Source of the DNA: JALORV01 sp963703945
GTDB lineage: Bacteria > Pseudomonadota > Gammaproteobacteria > Burkholderiales > Burkholderiaceae_F
Assembly: GCA_963703945.1 (NCBI GenBank)
Contig: CAVPGM010000009.1
Coordinates: 62,001 to 126,000 of the forward strand
Length of the DNA stretch: 64,000 nucleotides
Direction of reading: 5' to 3'
Shown here: one piece after another, positions 43,442 to 53,582 of the stretch
Numbering within the stretch: position 1 is the first letter of the stretch
Layout of the letters: each line of letters begins with the position of its first letter
The notes under the pieces: model-generated
Database searches by the model: none
Seen by the model: only the letters and a program-made list of their open reading frames with translations
What the model was told of the DNA's origin: nothing
Translations under genes and position numbers: made by a program

Positions 43442-45877
43442 TGGCGCAGGCGGGCGCCGAATCGCTGGGTCAGTTCTTCCACGACGGCACTCACCGCTGC
43501 ATCGGCATCAGTATCGCTGAGAGGCCGCCCAGTATCTTGCAGAACTAATCGGAAGGCAAGGCTTTTTTCTTTATTTAACAATGTGTTAGCGCCTGCTTCT
43601 ACGGCGATGTCCGGGCCCTTTCGCCGACGATACACGTCGAACAGGCGCACTTCGCGCAGTGCCGACAATCGGTCATCCGCACGCGACAGGTTGTCGATTG
43701 CGTCCAGCACGGCCGCGTACGGGAGGGCCTCGTCCACCACCACGGCGACGTCGCGTAGCACCGCCTGGAATTTCGGCACCGCGCAGGCGACGGGCACGGC
43801 ACGCCGCAATAGCGGCTCGAGTTCCATTTCGAACAGAACCGCACTCTTCGGCAGTTCGTACTTCTGCCGCAGGCGCGGGTGCAGCTCACCGATGAATCCT
43901 GCCGACCGTCCGTCGATGTCGATGCTCGCGCTGCGCCCGGGATGCAACGCGGGATGCGTAGCACTGCGAAAGCGAGCCGAGCCCGGGGTCAGCAGGCGCT
44001 CTACGTCGCCGCGGACGTCGAAGAAGTCCACTTCCCGACTGGCGGATCGACCACTGCTCGTCATCCGCGGGTCCATACGCCAGCCCTGCGACACAGAGCG
44101 GCTGCGCAATGCCATGCACAGTCAGCGGGCCGTCGCTGACTGCGGCGTCGCGCCGAAAGGTACGGCCGATCTCGAACACTCGCACGCGGCTGGCCTTGCG
44201 GTTCAGGTTGTAGGCGAGTGCCGCAACGAGGCCGCCGAGCAGCGTGCTGCGCATCACCGACATCTGCGTCGCAATGGGGTTCACGACGGCGATCGGCTCC
44301 CCGGCCGCAGAGAAGTCCGCCTCCCACGTTCGGTCAACGAACGAGTAGTTGATCAGTTCCTGGTAGCCGAGCGCCGCGAGAAGTCCGCGGACTTCATGCT
44401 GCGATCGACGCGTCTCCGACCGGGCGCGCATGGTGGCCGACGCCAGCGGCGCGTGCGCGGGGATCCGCGCATAGCCGTACAGGCGAGCGACCTCTTCGAT
44501 CAGGTCCTCTTCGGATTCCAGATCGAAGCGGTAGCTCGGCGGCGTCACGATAAAGGCGCGGTCCGAGCGCTGATGCGGCAGTCGCAGGCGCTGAAACACC
44601 CGCTCGATGTCATCGACTCCCACTTCGATACCCAGCACCTTGCGGCACCGTTCGATCCGCATCTCGATCGGTGTGCGTGAAGGCAGCCCGACGACGGTGT
44701 CGTCGACCGGGCCGGCCTGACCGCCGCAGACATCGATGATGAGACGCGTGATGTACTCGACGTGCTGTGCGGTAGTGGCGAAATCGACACCGCGCTCGAA
44801 CCGGTGGGCCGCATCGGTCGAGAAGTTGTAGCGGCGCGAGCGACCGCGGATCGCATCCGGCCACCAGAACGCGGCTTCGATGTAGATGTTGCGCGTATCG
44901 AGGGAGACCGCTGTCGCCTGGCCGCCCATCACGCCCGCGAGCGCCTCGACACCGCGTTCGTCGGCGATCACGCCGACCTCGCCGTCCACCTCGACCACCT
45001 GGCCGTTGAGCAGTTCGACCGATTCCCCGGTGTGTCCCCAGCGCACGGTCAATCCGCCCCGCACCTTGTCGAGATCGAACACATGCGACGGCCGACCGAG
45101 TTCGAGCATCACGTAATTGGAAATGTCGACCAGCGCGGAGATCGGGCGCTGACCACTGCGCAGCAGGCGCTGCTGCATCCAGTGCGGCGTGGGCGCACGC
45201 GCATCGACGTTGCGGACGACGCGGCCGGAAAATCTGCCGCAAAGATCGGCTGCCTCGACCGACACCCGCAGGCGATCGGCAATCAGTGCAGAAACCGGTT
45301 CGATCGGGGGAACCGCGAGTGGTGCGCCAGTGATCGCCGAGACTTCGCGTGCGACTCCGATGACACTCAGACAATCGGCCCGATTCGGCGTGAGCTTGAT
45401 CGACAGCACTCGGTCGTCGAGATCGAGTTCCGCGCGGACATCGCGACCGACCTGCGCATCCGCGGGCAACAGCAGGAGTCCGCCGTGATCGTCCGACAGG
45501 CCGAGTTCGCGCGCCGAGCAGAGCATGCCGTGCGACTCGACGCCACGCATCGTCGTCACTTTGATCTGCGCGTCGTCCGGAAGCACGGCGCCCGGCAACG
45601 CGCAAGGTACTTTGATGCCCTCTGCCACATTGGGCGCGCCGCATACGACGGTGCGCATGCTGCCGTCACCCGTGTCAACCTGGCAGACCGTGAGCCGGTC
45701 GGCGTTCGGGTGCCGGCGGACTTCGACCACCCGTCCGACCACGACTCCGGAGAACGGAGGAGCGACCGGGCGGCTCGTCTCGACCTCGAGCCCGGCCATC
45801 GTCAGCGCCTCGGACAGGGCCTCGCTGTCGATCGCCGGATCGGCATACTGCCGCAGCCAGAGTTCGGAGATGTCCAT
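43438..45877 (-). CDS. pheT: phenylalanyl-tRNA synthetase beta subunit, one frame break
   Basis: Beta chain of the essential alpha2-beta2 synthetase. The frame from 45877 gives the EMAP-like tRNA-binding domain (VVGRVVEVRRHPNADRLTVC), B3/B4 editing domain, B5 domain and synthetase-like core. The frame from about 44036-44058 onward gives REVDFFDVRGDVERLL and the C-terminal FDX-ACB domain (KFQAVLRDVAVVVDE). One surplus base separates them. Joined length is about 812 residues, normal. An inactive PheT would be lethal, so the break is most likely an error in the sequence. Six bases after pheS. Confidence 0.93.
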
Positions 45878-45883
45878 GGTCGA

Positions 45884-46897
45884 TCAGTTGAACTGTCGGA
45901 GGAAACGCAGGTCGCCCTCGAAAAACACGCGCAGGTCATCGACGCCGTAGCGAAGCATCGCCAGCCGATCCAGTCCCGAACCGAATGCGAAGCCGATGTA
46001 TCTCTCCGGGTCGAGCCCGAAGTTGGCCACCACCCGCGGGTGCACCTGGCCCGCACCGGAGATTTCGAGCCACTTGTCGCGGCCGGGCCCGCGGGTGAAC
46101 ATCATGTCGATCTCGGCCGACGGCTCGGTGAAAGGAAAGTACGACGGACGGAACCGTACCGCCAGGTCGTCAGTCTCGAAGAAGCAGCGCAGGAAATCCG
46201 TGTAGACGCCCTTGAGGTCGGCGAAGCTGACGTTCTCCCCGATCCAGAGTCCTTCGACCTGGTGGAACATCGGCGAATGAGTCGCGTCGCTGTCGACCCG
46301 GTACGTGCGGCCGAGCGCGATGACCTTGATCGGGGGAGTGTGCGTGCGCGCATACCGCACCTGCATCGGACTGGTATGCGTGCGCAGAACCAGCTGCTTG
46401 CCGCCGCTGTCGCACGCGTCGACGTAAAAAGTGTCCTGCATCGAGCGCGCAGGATGGTTTTCTGGACTGTTCAGTGCGGTGAAGTTGTACCAGTCGGTCT
46501 CGATTTCCGGTCCGTCGGCAACGTCGAAGCCAATCGACGCGAAGATCTCTTCGACCCGCACCCAGGTCCGCATCACCGGATGAATGCCGCCGCCGCTGCG
46601 CTGTCGACCCGGCAGCGTGACGTCGATTGCTTCCTGCGCGAGCTGCGCGTTGAGCTGGGCATCTGCCAACGCGGCCCGCCGCGACTCGAGCAGAGCCTCG
46701 ATGGCCTCCTTGGCACGGTTGATCTGGGCACCCTGCTGGCGCTTCTCCTCTGCGGGGAGCTTGCCGAGTGCCTTCAGCCGCTCGGTGATCGCACCGGCCT
46801 TGCCGAGGAAGCGCGCCTTGGCATTCTCGAGTTCCGCCGGTTGCGCTGCAGCGTCAAAGGCCTGCCGTGCCTCATTGACCAGTTGTTCGAGTTCCAT
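45884..46897 (-). CDS. pheS: phenylalanyl-tRNA synthetase alpha subunit
   Basis: Catalytic subunit, 337 residues. N-terminal coiled coil (about 1-90), motif 1 GFDVADGPEIETDWYNF, motif 2 GRTYRVDSDATHSPMFHQ and motif 3 FGSGLDRLAMLRYG. The Ala/Gly specificity position region FPFTEPS is present. An attenuator-like hairpin lies between rplT and pheS. Confidence 0.98.
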   Translation of the reverse strand: MELEQLVNEARQAFDAAAQPAELENAKARFLGKAGAITERLKALGKLPAEEKRQQGAQINRAKEAIEALLESRRAALADAQLNAQLAQEAIDVTLPGRQRSGGGIHPVMRTWVRVEEIFASIGFDVADGPEIETDWYNFTALNSPENHPARSMQDTFYVDACDSGGKQLVLRTHTSPMQVRYARTHTPPIKVIALGRTYRVDSDATHSPMFHQVEGLWIGENVSFADLKGVYTDFLRCFFETDDLAVRFRPSYFPFTEPSAEIDMMFTRGPGRDKWLEISGAGQVHPRVVANFGLDPERYIGFAFGSGLDRLAMLRYGVDDLRVFFEGDLRFLRQFN

Positions 46898-46908
46898 TTT
46901 CCGAGCAA

Positions 46909-46938
46909 GAAAAAGGGGCGTCGGTAAGACGGCCCCGT
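46909..46938 (-). terminator. terminator or attenuator hairpin before pheS
   Basis: Reverse strand GGGGCCGTC-TTACC-GACG-CCCC stem (one bulge, 46915-46937) followed by five T residues. It ends about 12 bases before pheS. In many proteobacteria pheST is controlled by attenuation or by read-through from rplT; no Phe-rich leader peptide is visible here. Confidence 0.6.
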
Positions 46939-46977
46939 TTGCAAACTTGCCGGTCGCGGCGGACCCGCAACGCGCGA

Positions 46978-47337
46978 TCAGACAGCGAGCGAAGCCTTGA
47001 CTTTGTCGACGACTGCTGCAAAGCCCGGCTTGTCGAGCACCGCCATGTCGGCCAGAACCTTGCGGTCGATGCCGATCTCGGCCTTGCCCAGCCCGTTGAT
47101 GAACGCGCTGTAGGTGAGCCCGTGCTCGCGGACCGCGGCGTTGATGCGCGCGATCCACAGTGATCGGAATACTCGCTTCTTGTTGCGTCGATCGCGATAC
47201 GCGTACTGGCCCGCCTTCATCACCGCCTGCTTGGCGACGCGGAAGACGTTCTTGCGGCGACGCGTGAAACCCGCGGCCTGGGCGAGTACCTTCTTGTGCC
47301 GCGCGCGGGCGGTCACACCACGTTTGACTCGAGGCAT
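46978..47337 (-). CDS. rplT: 50S ribosomal protein bL20
   Basis: 119 residues, early 50S assembly protein and known translational repressor of its own operon in E. coli. Starts MPRVKRGVTARARHKKVL; RSLWIARINAAVREHGLTYS is conserved. 12 bases after rpmI. Confidence 0.98.
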   Translation of the reverse strand: MPRVKRGVTARARHKKVLAQAAGFTRRRKNVFRVAKQAVMKAGQYAYRDRRNKKRVFRSLWIARINAAVREHGLTYSAFINGLGKAEIGIDRKVLADMAVLDKPGFAAVVDKVKASLAV

Positions 47338-47349
47338 GTCGGCTCTCCC

Positions 47350-47547
47350 TTACGCGTACGGCATCATGCGACGCACCGATTTGACGTCAGCCTCGGCGAT
47401 CTGCACGGAGCCACGCAAATGGCGCTTCGCCTTGGTGGTCTTCTTGGTGAGGATGTGGCGCTTGAACGCCTGTCCTCGCTTGATCGAGCCGCTGGCGCGG
47501 ACCTCGAAGCGCTTTGACGCGCTCTTTTTCGTCTTCATCTTCGGCAT
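47350..47547 (-). CDS. rpmI: 50S ribosomal protein bL35
   Basis: 65 residues, MPKMKTKKSASKRFEVRASG with the KHILTKK-type core. Follows infC after a 127-base structured gap. Coupled with rplT. Confidence 0.98.
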   Translation of the reverse strand: MPKMKTKKSASKRFEVRASGSIKRGQAFKRHILTKKTTKAKRHLRGSVQIAEADVKSVRRMMPYA

Positions 47548-47619
47548 GGTGGCCGTTCCTTTCTTTATTTGATGGCTGCAGGCGCTCTCGCGAGACTTTT
47601 GAGCCTGGAACCACTTGTA

Positions 47620-47666
47620 TGGCCGCTGTGCGGCCTTCGCTTCAAATCGCCGCCGCGAAGCGGCGA
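47620..47666 (-). promoter_or_regulatory. structured infC-rpmI leader with two hairpins
   Basis: GGCCG-CTGTG-CGGCC (47621-47635) and CGCCGC-CGCGAA-GCGGCG (47648-47665) lie upstream of rpmI, where L20 binds its mRNA operator in other bacteria. The second hairpin is 4-10 bases before the infC stop side. Assignment is by position only. Confidence 0.4.
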
Positions 47667-47674
47667 CGTTCCGA

Positions 47675-48202
47675 CTACTTCTTCTTCTTTGGCGACAGGA
47701 TCATCACCATCTGTCGCCCTTCCAGCCGCGGCATCGACTCGACCTGTGCCAGGGTAGTCAGGTCGTCGCGTACCCGCTCCAGCAGCTTGTATCCGAATTC
47801 CTGGTGCGCCATTTCGCGTCCCCGGAACCGCAGCGTGATCTTTGCCTTGTCACCTTCCTCGAGGAAGCGCGTCAGATTGCGCAGCTTCGTCTGGTAGTCG
47901 TTGTCGTCCGTCTGCGGACGGAACTTCACTTCCTTGACCTGAACCTGCTTCTGCTTGAGCTTGGCCTCGTGGGCTTTCTTCTGCTCCTGGTACTTGAACT
48001 TGCCGTAGTCCATCAACCTGCAGACGGGCGGTTCGGCGGTGGGAGCAATTTCCACCAGATCGACTTGGGCTTCCTCGGCCATGCGAAATGCGTCGGCCAG
48101 TTTCACGACTCCGAGCGGCTCGCCTTCGATACCGACAAGGCGGACTTCGGGAGCACTGATTTCACCGTTGATCCGGTGCGCACGATCACGATCCTGAGCG
48201 AT
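47675..48202 (-). CDS. infC: translation initiation factor IF-3 (ATC start)
   Basis: 175 residues. No ATG, GTG or TTG precedes the conserved N-terminus RAHRINGEISAPEVRLVG. The reading begins at ATC (48200-48202), nine bases after AGGAG. Non-canonical AUU/AUC starts are a family trait through which IF-3 limits its own synthesis. N domain, linker (KAHEAKLKQKQVQVKEVKF) and C domain (DKAKITLRFRGREMAHQE) are all complete, with a Lys tail. Confidence 0.95.
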   Translation of the reverse strand: MAQDRDRAHRINGEISAPEVRLVGIEGEPLGVVKLADAFRMAEEAQVDLVEIAPTAEPPVCRLMDYGKFKYQEQKKAHEAKLKQKQVQVKEVKFRPQTDDNDYQTKLRNLTRFLEEGDKAKITLRFRGREMAHQEFGYKLLERVRDDLTTLAQVESMPRLEGRQMVMILSPKKKK

Positions 48203-48227
48203 GGTTGGCTTCTCCTGGTTTCAGTCG

Positions 48228-50165
48228 TCAAGCCGCGCTGCCCGCGTTGCGGCGCTGTGCAATGTCGCCCTGCAGACGTTGCACGAAGGCCCCCAGTGGC
48301 ATCACACCCAGGTCGACCCCGCCGCGGGCACGCACGGCCACCCGCAATTCTTCCAAGCCAGCGTTCTTCTCCTTGTCGCCGACTACCAGGACATAGGGGA
48401 TTTTCTGCAGGCTAAGCTGGCGGATTTTATAGGTGATTTTTTCGTTGCGCAAATCACTTTCAACTCTAAAGCCTTGTTTTTTCAGCATTTGAACAACGTG
48501 GGCCGCGTAATCGGACTGTGCTTCAGAGATGTTCGCGACCGCGACCTGGACCGGCGCCAGCCATGGCGGCATGGCTCCGGCGTGGTTTTCGATCAGCATG
48601 CCGATGAAGCGCTCCAGTGACCCGACAATCGCCCGGTGCAGCATCACCGGCGTTTTGCGGCTGTTGTCCTCGGCGACGTACTCGGCGCCGAGCCGTCCCG
48701 GCATGAAAAAGTCGACCTGCATCGTTCCGCACTGCCACTCGCGTCCGATCGCATCTTTCAGCGTGTATTCGATCTTCGGGCCGTAGAACGCCCCATCGCC
48801 CGGGGAGATCGAAAATTCGACCCCTGAGCGCTTCAACGACTCCATCAGCGCGTGCTCGGCCTTGTCCCAGCTCTCGTCCGCGCCAATGCGCTGCGGCGGC
48901 CGTGTCGACACCTTGTAGAGGATGTGCTCGAACCCGAAATCGCGATAGACCTTCTGCAGCAGCGCCGTGTAGGCCACGCATTCGTCGAGGATCTGCTCTT
49001 CGTTGCAGAAGATGTGGCCGTCGTCCTGCGTGAAGCCGCGCACCCGCATCATCCCGTGCAGCGCTCCCGACGGCTCGTTGCGGTGGCAGGCGCCGAATTC
49101 GCCATAACGGAGCGGCAGCTCGCGGTAGCTATGCAAATTGGCGTTGAAGATCTGGATGTGTCCCGGGCAATTCATCGGTTTGAGTGCGTAGTACCGGTTC
49201 TCCGACTCCGTCGTGAACATGTTCTCGCGGTACTTTTCCCAGTGCCCGGACTTCTCCCACAGCGAGCGGTCGAGGATCTGCGGCGCCCTGACCTCCTGGT
49301 ACCCGTTGTCGCGGTATACCTCCCGCATGTACTGCTCGACCGCCTGCCAGATCGCCCAGCCCTTCGGATGCCAGAAGATGAGCCCGGGTGCCTCCTCCTG
49401 GAAGTGGAACAGGTCGAGTTCGCGACCCAGCCTGCGATGGTCTCGACGCTCGGCTTCCTCGAGCATCTTCAGATAGGCGTCCTGGTCCTCCTTCTTCGCC
49501 CAGGCCGTTCCGTAGATGCGCTGGAGCTGCTCGTTGGCGCTGTTGCCGCGCCAGTACGCGCCGGCGACTTTCATCAGCTTGAATACCCTGAGCTTGCCCG
49601 TCGACGGCACATGCGGACCACGACACAGATCGATGAAATTGCCTTCGCGGTACAGCGATATGTCCTCGTTGGCTGGGATCGACGCGATGATCTCCGCCTT
49701 GTACTTTTCACCGATCGACTCAAAGAACTTGACGGCGTCGTCGCGCTTCCAGACCTCACGCACGACCGGCTCGTCCTTCCGGGCGAGCTCGGCCATCTTG
49801 TTCTCGATCGCCGCGAGATCCTCGGGCGTGAATCCGCGCGGAAACGAGAAGTCGTAATAGAAGCCGTTTTCGATGACCGGGCCGATCGTGACCTGCGCCT
49901 CGGGAAACAGCTCCTTGACTGCGTACGCGAGCAGATGCGCCGTCGAGTGGCGCAGGATCTCCAGACCCTCCGCATCGCGGTCGGTGATGATGGCGACATC
50001 GGCGTCGCGATCGATCCGATAGGACGTATCGACGAGCTTTCCATCCACCCGTGCCGCGAGCGCAGCCTTGGCCAGGCCGGGGCCGATTGCCGCCGCAGCG
50101 TCCGCCACGCGTGGTGGGGCGTCGAACGAGCGTTGCGAGCCATCCGGAAGTCGAATCGAGATCAT
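48228..50165 (-). CDS. thrS: threonyl-tRNA synthetase
   Basis: 645 residues from ATG 50165, eight bases after GGAG; a second ATG at 50171 is too close to that site. Order: N-terminal TGS domain (ISIRLPDGSQRSF), editing domain (HSTAHLLAYAVKELFP with HxxxH, and later Cys), class II core with motif 2 FGACHRNEPSGALHG and PMNCPGH, anticodon domain (VQVAVANI). First gene of the thrS-infC-rpmI-rplT-pheS-pheT-ihfA cluster. Confidence 0.98.
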   Translation of the reverse strand: MISIRLPDGSQRSFDAPPRVADAAAAIGPGLAKAALAARVDGKLVDTSYRIDRDADVAIITDRDAEGLEILRHSTAHLLAYAVKELFPEAQVTIGPVIENGFYYDFSFPRGFTPEDLAAIENKMAELARKDEPVVREVWKRDDAVKFFESIGEKYKAEIIASIPANEDISLYREGNFIDLCRGPHVPSTGKLRVFKLMKVAGAYWRGNSANEQLQRIYGTAWAKKEDQDAYLKMLEEAERRDHRRLGRELDLFHFQEEAPGLIFWHPKGWAIWQAVEQYMREVYRDNGYQEVRAPQILDRSLWEKSGHWEKYRENMFTTESENRYYALKPMNCPGHIQIFNANLHSYRELPLRYGEFGACHRNEPSGALHGMMRVRGFTQDDGHIFCNEEQILDECVAYTALLQKVYRDFGFEHILYKVSTRPPQRIGADESWDKAEHALMESLKRSGVEFSISPGDGAFYGPKIEYTLKDAIGREWQCGTMQVDFFMPGRLGAEYVAEDNSRKTPVMLHRAIVGSLERFIGMLIENHAGAMPPWLAPVQVAVANISEAQSDYAAHVVQMLKKQGFRVESDLRNEKITYKIRQLSLQKIPYVLVVGDKEKNAGLEELRVAVRARGGVDLGVMPLGAFVQRLQGDIAQRRNAGSAA

Positions 50166-50175
50166 CAGCATTGCT

Positions 50176-50211
50176 CCAAGCGAAAAAAAAGTGCGGTCGA
50201 GCCGCACTTTT
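50176..50211 (-). terminator. terminator/attenuator between tRNA-Val and thrS
   Basis: AAAAGTGCGG-CTCGA-CCGCACTTTT stem (50187-50211) followed by more T residues on the reverse strand, ending 20 bases before thrS. It can end the tRNA-Val transcript or act as an attenuator for thrS. The stem is symmetrical enough to work in both directions. Confidence 0.75.
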
Positions 50212-50311
50212 CCTTTCGAAAGGCGTACTCGTCTCCGGGGATCAACCTTCCGTGCACCGAGTTCGAAGCATTTCTCCGCGGCCTTTCGTCTGCTGCTTTC
50301 GTCTAGAGGGC

Positions 50312-50388
50312 TGGTAGGCGCGATTGGACTCGAACCAACGACCCCCACCATGTCAAGGTGGTGCTCTAACCAGCTGAGCTACGCGCCT
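50312..50388 (-). tRNA. tRNA-Val (GAC)
   Basis: 77 bases, reverse strand. Acceptor AGGCGCG with CGCGCCT, D-loop AGCTCAGCTGGTTAGAGC, anticodon stem CCACC/GGTGG with loop TTGACAT (GAC), T-loop GGTTCGAGTCC, encoded CCA. A TATACT -10 (50402-50407) lies 13 bases upstream with only a weak -35. Confidence 0.97.
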
Positions 50389-50558
50389 GTAAAGACTTGG
50401 CAGTATATCAGCGAGGCATCGCCCGCTTCCCGCTGGTGCGTTGACATTGCACTTCACGATCGAACAACATATCGGCGAGCGCCGGGGTGGCACGACAGTC
50501 GGTCGCATGCCGCCAGCAGGACGGGGATCGGCGCAGGCCACCAACACAGACGACGACC

Positions 50559-51401
50559 ATGGCGACAACGGACGACACGGCCTCCGCCCGCGATGCGACC
50601 GGAGCGCGAACCGAGCCACGACTCGCAGTCGCGCTGGCGCGTTCGCCAGCCGACATCGAAGACGCGCAGCGCCTGCGCTACAAGGTGTTCGCCGAGGAAA
50701 TGGGCGCCAAGATCGGCGACGCCGCCAGCGGCATCGAAGCGGACGAATTCGACCCGTACTGTGATCACCTGATCGTCCGCGATGTCGATACGCTGCGCGT
50801 GGTCGGAACGTACCGCATTCTTGCTCCGCACCGCGCGCGCGAACTTGGCCGGCATTATTCCGACACGGAGTTCGATCTCTCGCGCCTGCAGCTGATCGCT
50901 CCTTCCATGGTGGAGGTCGGTCGGTCCTGCGTGCACCGCGACTACCGGTCGGGCAGCACCATTTTGCTGCTCTGGGCAGGAATGGCGCACTACATGCGGG
51001 CGGGAGGATATTCGCACCTGATCGGCTGCGCGAGCGTCCCGCTGGCCGATGGCGGCCGCAGCGCCGCGCGGATCCGCTGCGAAGTCCAGAAGTACCTGAC
51101 TGGCCCGGAGTATCGCGTCTTTCCGCGGCTGGCATTCCCATACGAGCGAATCGCACCGGCGACGACCGCGGAGCTGCCGCCCCTGCTGAAGGGCTACCTT
51201 CGCATCGGATCAAAGATCTGCGGCGAGCCGGCCTGGGATCCCGACTTCAACACCGCAGATTTCCTGGTCTGGCTCGCGCTGCCGAACCTGCACCCGCGCT
51301 ATGCGCGGCACTTCGAGCTGCTGGCCGCGCAGGGCGAGCTGGCGGAACAGGCGGCGCAGACTGGACTGACGCGGCGAACGTCGCTCTTCAGCGCCGCCTG
51401 A
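50559..51401 (+). CDS. OlsB-like GNAT N-acyltransferase (COG3176)
   Basis: 280 residues. Family of GNAT acyltransferases that includes OlsB, which N-acylates ornithine from acyl-ACP. Conserved blocks: RLRYKVFAEEMGA, GTYRILAPHRA, VGRSCVHRDYRSGSTILLLW and GCASVPLADGG. Start at ATG 50559 chosen over an upstream in-frame ATG at 50487, which adds an Arg-rich, unsupported stretch. Its 3' end overlaps relA by 14 bases, tail to tail. No ornithine-lipid partner (olsA) is adjacent, so substrate is open. Confidence 0.8.
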   Translation: MATTDDTASARDATGARTEPRLAVALARSPADIEDAQRLRYKVFAEEMGAKIGDAASGIEADEFDPYCDHLIVRDVDTLRVVGTYRILAPHRARELGRHYSDTEFDLSRLQLIAPSMVEVGRSCVHRDYRSGSTILLLWAGMAHYMRAGGYSHLIGCASVPLADGGRSAARIRCEVQKYLTGPEYRVFPRLAFPYERIAPATTAELPPLLKGYLRIGSKICGEPAWDPDFNTADFLVWLALPNLHPRYARHFELLAAQGELAEQAAQTGLTRRTSLFSAA

Positions 51402-53530
51402 CGACGAACACGCCGGGCACCTCCCTCACCTGTGCCGACACGCGGGCGATTTCGCCGGCGTCGTGCACTTCGACGGTGAATCCCATCTTCGCCTCGCCTC
51501 GGTGGCTCTGTGTGCCGACGCCGATGACATTGAGCTTCTCGCGCGCGAACACTTCGGAGATGTCGCGCAGCAGGCCCTGCCGATCCTGGGCGATCACCAG
51601 CAGTTCAACCGGGTAGACCGAATCCGCCTGCCGCCCCCAGGCGACATCCACTACGCGCTCGGGCTGCCGTCGGATCAACGCTTGCAGGTTCGAGCATGCC
51701 GTCCGGTGGATCGACACGCCGCGACCGCGCGTGACGTAGCCTCCGATGTCGTCGGGTGGAGCCGGCCGGCAGCAGCGGGCAAGTTGCGTCAGCAGCGAGT
51801 CGACCCCGACCACCAGCACCTTACCCTTGGCCGCAGGCGCCTCGCGCGCCTTGCCGAACAACGGCGGCGGTTCGGGTTCCGGCTCCGTCGGCTGCGGCGC
51901 GAGCGCCTGCTCGATCGACCGCAGGCTGAATTCCTCCTTGGTCGCCGCTGCGCACAGTTCGTCGACGCGGTCGAAGCCGAGCCGCTTGGCGAGCTCCTCG
52001 AGCCTGACCGCGGTGCGGCCGAGGCGTTGCAACTCCCTCTCGACGATCTCGCGCCCCGCGACCACCGACTGTTCGAATTCAAGCGCGTTGAACCACTGCC
52101 GCACCTTCGCGCGCGATCGCGCGCTGTGCAGATATCCCAATTCGGGATTCAGCCAGTCGCGGCTTGGTCCACCGGTCTTAGCGGACACGATCTCGACCGT
52201 CTGGCCCGTGGCGAGCGGCGTGTTGAGCGGCACCATCGCGCCGTTGACGCGTGCACCGCGGCAGCGGTGGCCGAGTTCCGAATGGATGTGGTAGGCGAAG
52301 TCGATTGGCGTTCCGCCCGCCGGCAGCTCGACGACCCGCGCCTGGGGCGTCAGCACGTAGATCCGTTCCTCGCCCAATGGGCCGCCGGGTAGCGGGGCGT
52401 CGACTTCGGCGCGCCAGGCGAGCAGCTGACGCAACCACGCCACGCGCTCGTCGTCGTCGCCGCGGCCCTTGCCGCCCTCCTTGTAGCGCCAGTGCGCGGC
52501 CAGCCCCAGCTCGGCCTGGTCGTGCATGCGGCGGGTCCTGATCTGGATCTCGAGCGTGCGGCCGGCCTCATCGCCGACCACGGTGTGCAGCGACTGGTAG
52601 CCGTTCGGCTTGGGCCGGGCGATGTAATCGTCGAACTCGCTCTCCACCGGGGTCCACGCCGAGTGCACCAGCGACAGCACTTGGTAACACTGCGGGATCT
52701 CGTCGACGATCACGCGCAGCCCGCGTACGTCGTAAACCTGTTCGAACGCGAGGCCCTTCGCCTGCATCTTGGACCAGATGCTGTAGATGTGTTTCGGGCG
52801 TCCGCTGATCTCGGCCCGGATACCCGCGTCGGCGACCAGCGTCCTGAGCTTCGCAAGCGCCGCTCCGATGAACGTCTCGCGCTCGACCCGCTTTTCCTCC
52901 AGCATTCGCGCAACCGCCTTGTAGGTCTCAGGCTGCAGGAAGCGGAACGACAGGTCTTCGAGCTCCCACTTGACCTGCCACACACCGAGTCGATTGGCGA
53001 GCGGCGCATACAGGTCGAGCGTTTCGCGCGCGACTCAGTTCAGCCCCGGCGTTTCGGCTCAGCGCAAAGTAGCGCAGGGTCTGCAGCCGCGATGCGAGGC
53101 GCAGCAGCACCACCCGCAGGTCGTTCGCCATCGCGAGCAGCATCCTGCGCAGCGCCTCGGGCTGATCGCCGGCGTTGTCACGATTGCGTGACGCGTCGCG
53201 GGCACGGGTCAGTTCGGACAGCCGCATCAACTGGCGCAGGTCGGCGACCAGTTGCGCCACACCGGCGCCGAAGCGGCTGCGCAGCCATTCATCGGGATTG
53301 CGCAGCACGTCGTACACGCCGAACAGTTGCGCCGCGCTCACCAGGTCTGGATCCGGGCGCAGCGTCGCAACGATTGCAGCGGTTCCTTCGGCATGATCGA
53401 TGAACGGCTCGCCCGTCCGCAGCGCCTTGCCGGCATACAGTGGCTCGACCAGCGCCCGCGTCGCGGCGGCATCGTGAACGCGGCCCGCATCGGCAGCCCC
53501 TGGCGCCGCTTCGATCGGTTCGTCTGGCAT
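51388..53530 (-). CDS. relA: (p)ppGpp synthetase RelA, one frame break
   Basis: Stringent-response alarmone synthetase. N-terminal region (FIDHAEGTAAIVATL) is an HD-like domain without the catalytic HD pair (AAQLFGVYDVL), so hydrolase activity is not expected. After DLYAPLANRLGVWQVKWELED come the synthetase domain with EFDD (ExDD-type, RelA rather than SpoT) and YQSLHT, then the TGS domain (RIYVLTPQARVVELP), zinc-finger/helical part (LARCCRPAPPDDIGGYVTRG) and ACT domain. The frame breaks at about 53024-53036, with one surplus base. Full length about 713 residues. Confidence 0.92.
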
Positions 53531-53582
53531 GCCGACGATTATCCCGCCTGATTGCCGGGAGGCGTTGCGGCACAATTCCTCG

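Noticed and set aside
44762..46927. A 721-codon forward frame opposite pheT and pheS
   Set aside because: Shadow frame; the reverse strand encodes both synthetase subunits with complete motifs.
53529..53582. An earlier start for the MtfA-like gene
   Set aside because: It would overlap the divergent relA start codon, and the added residues are not conserved.
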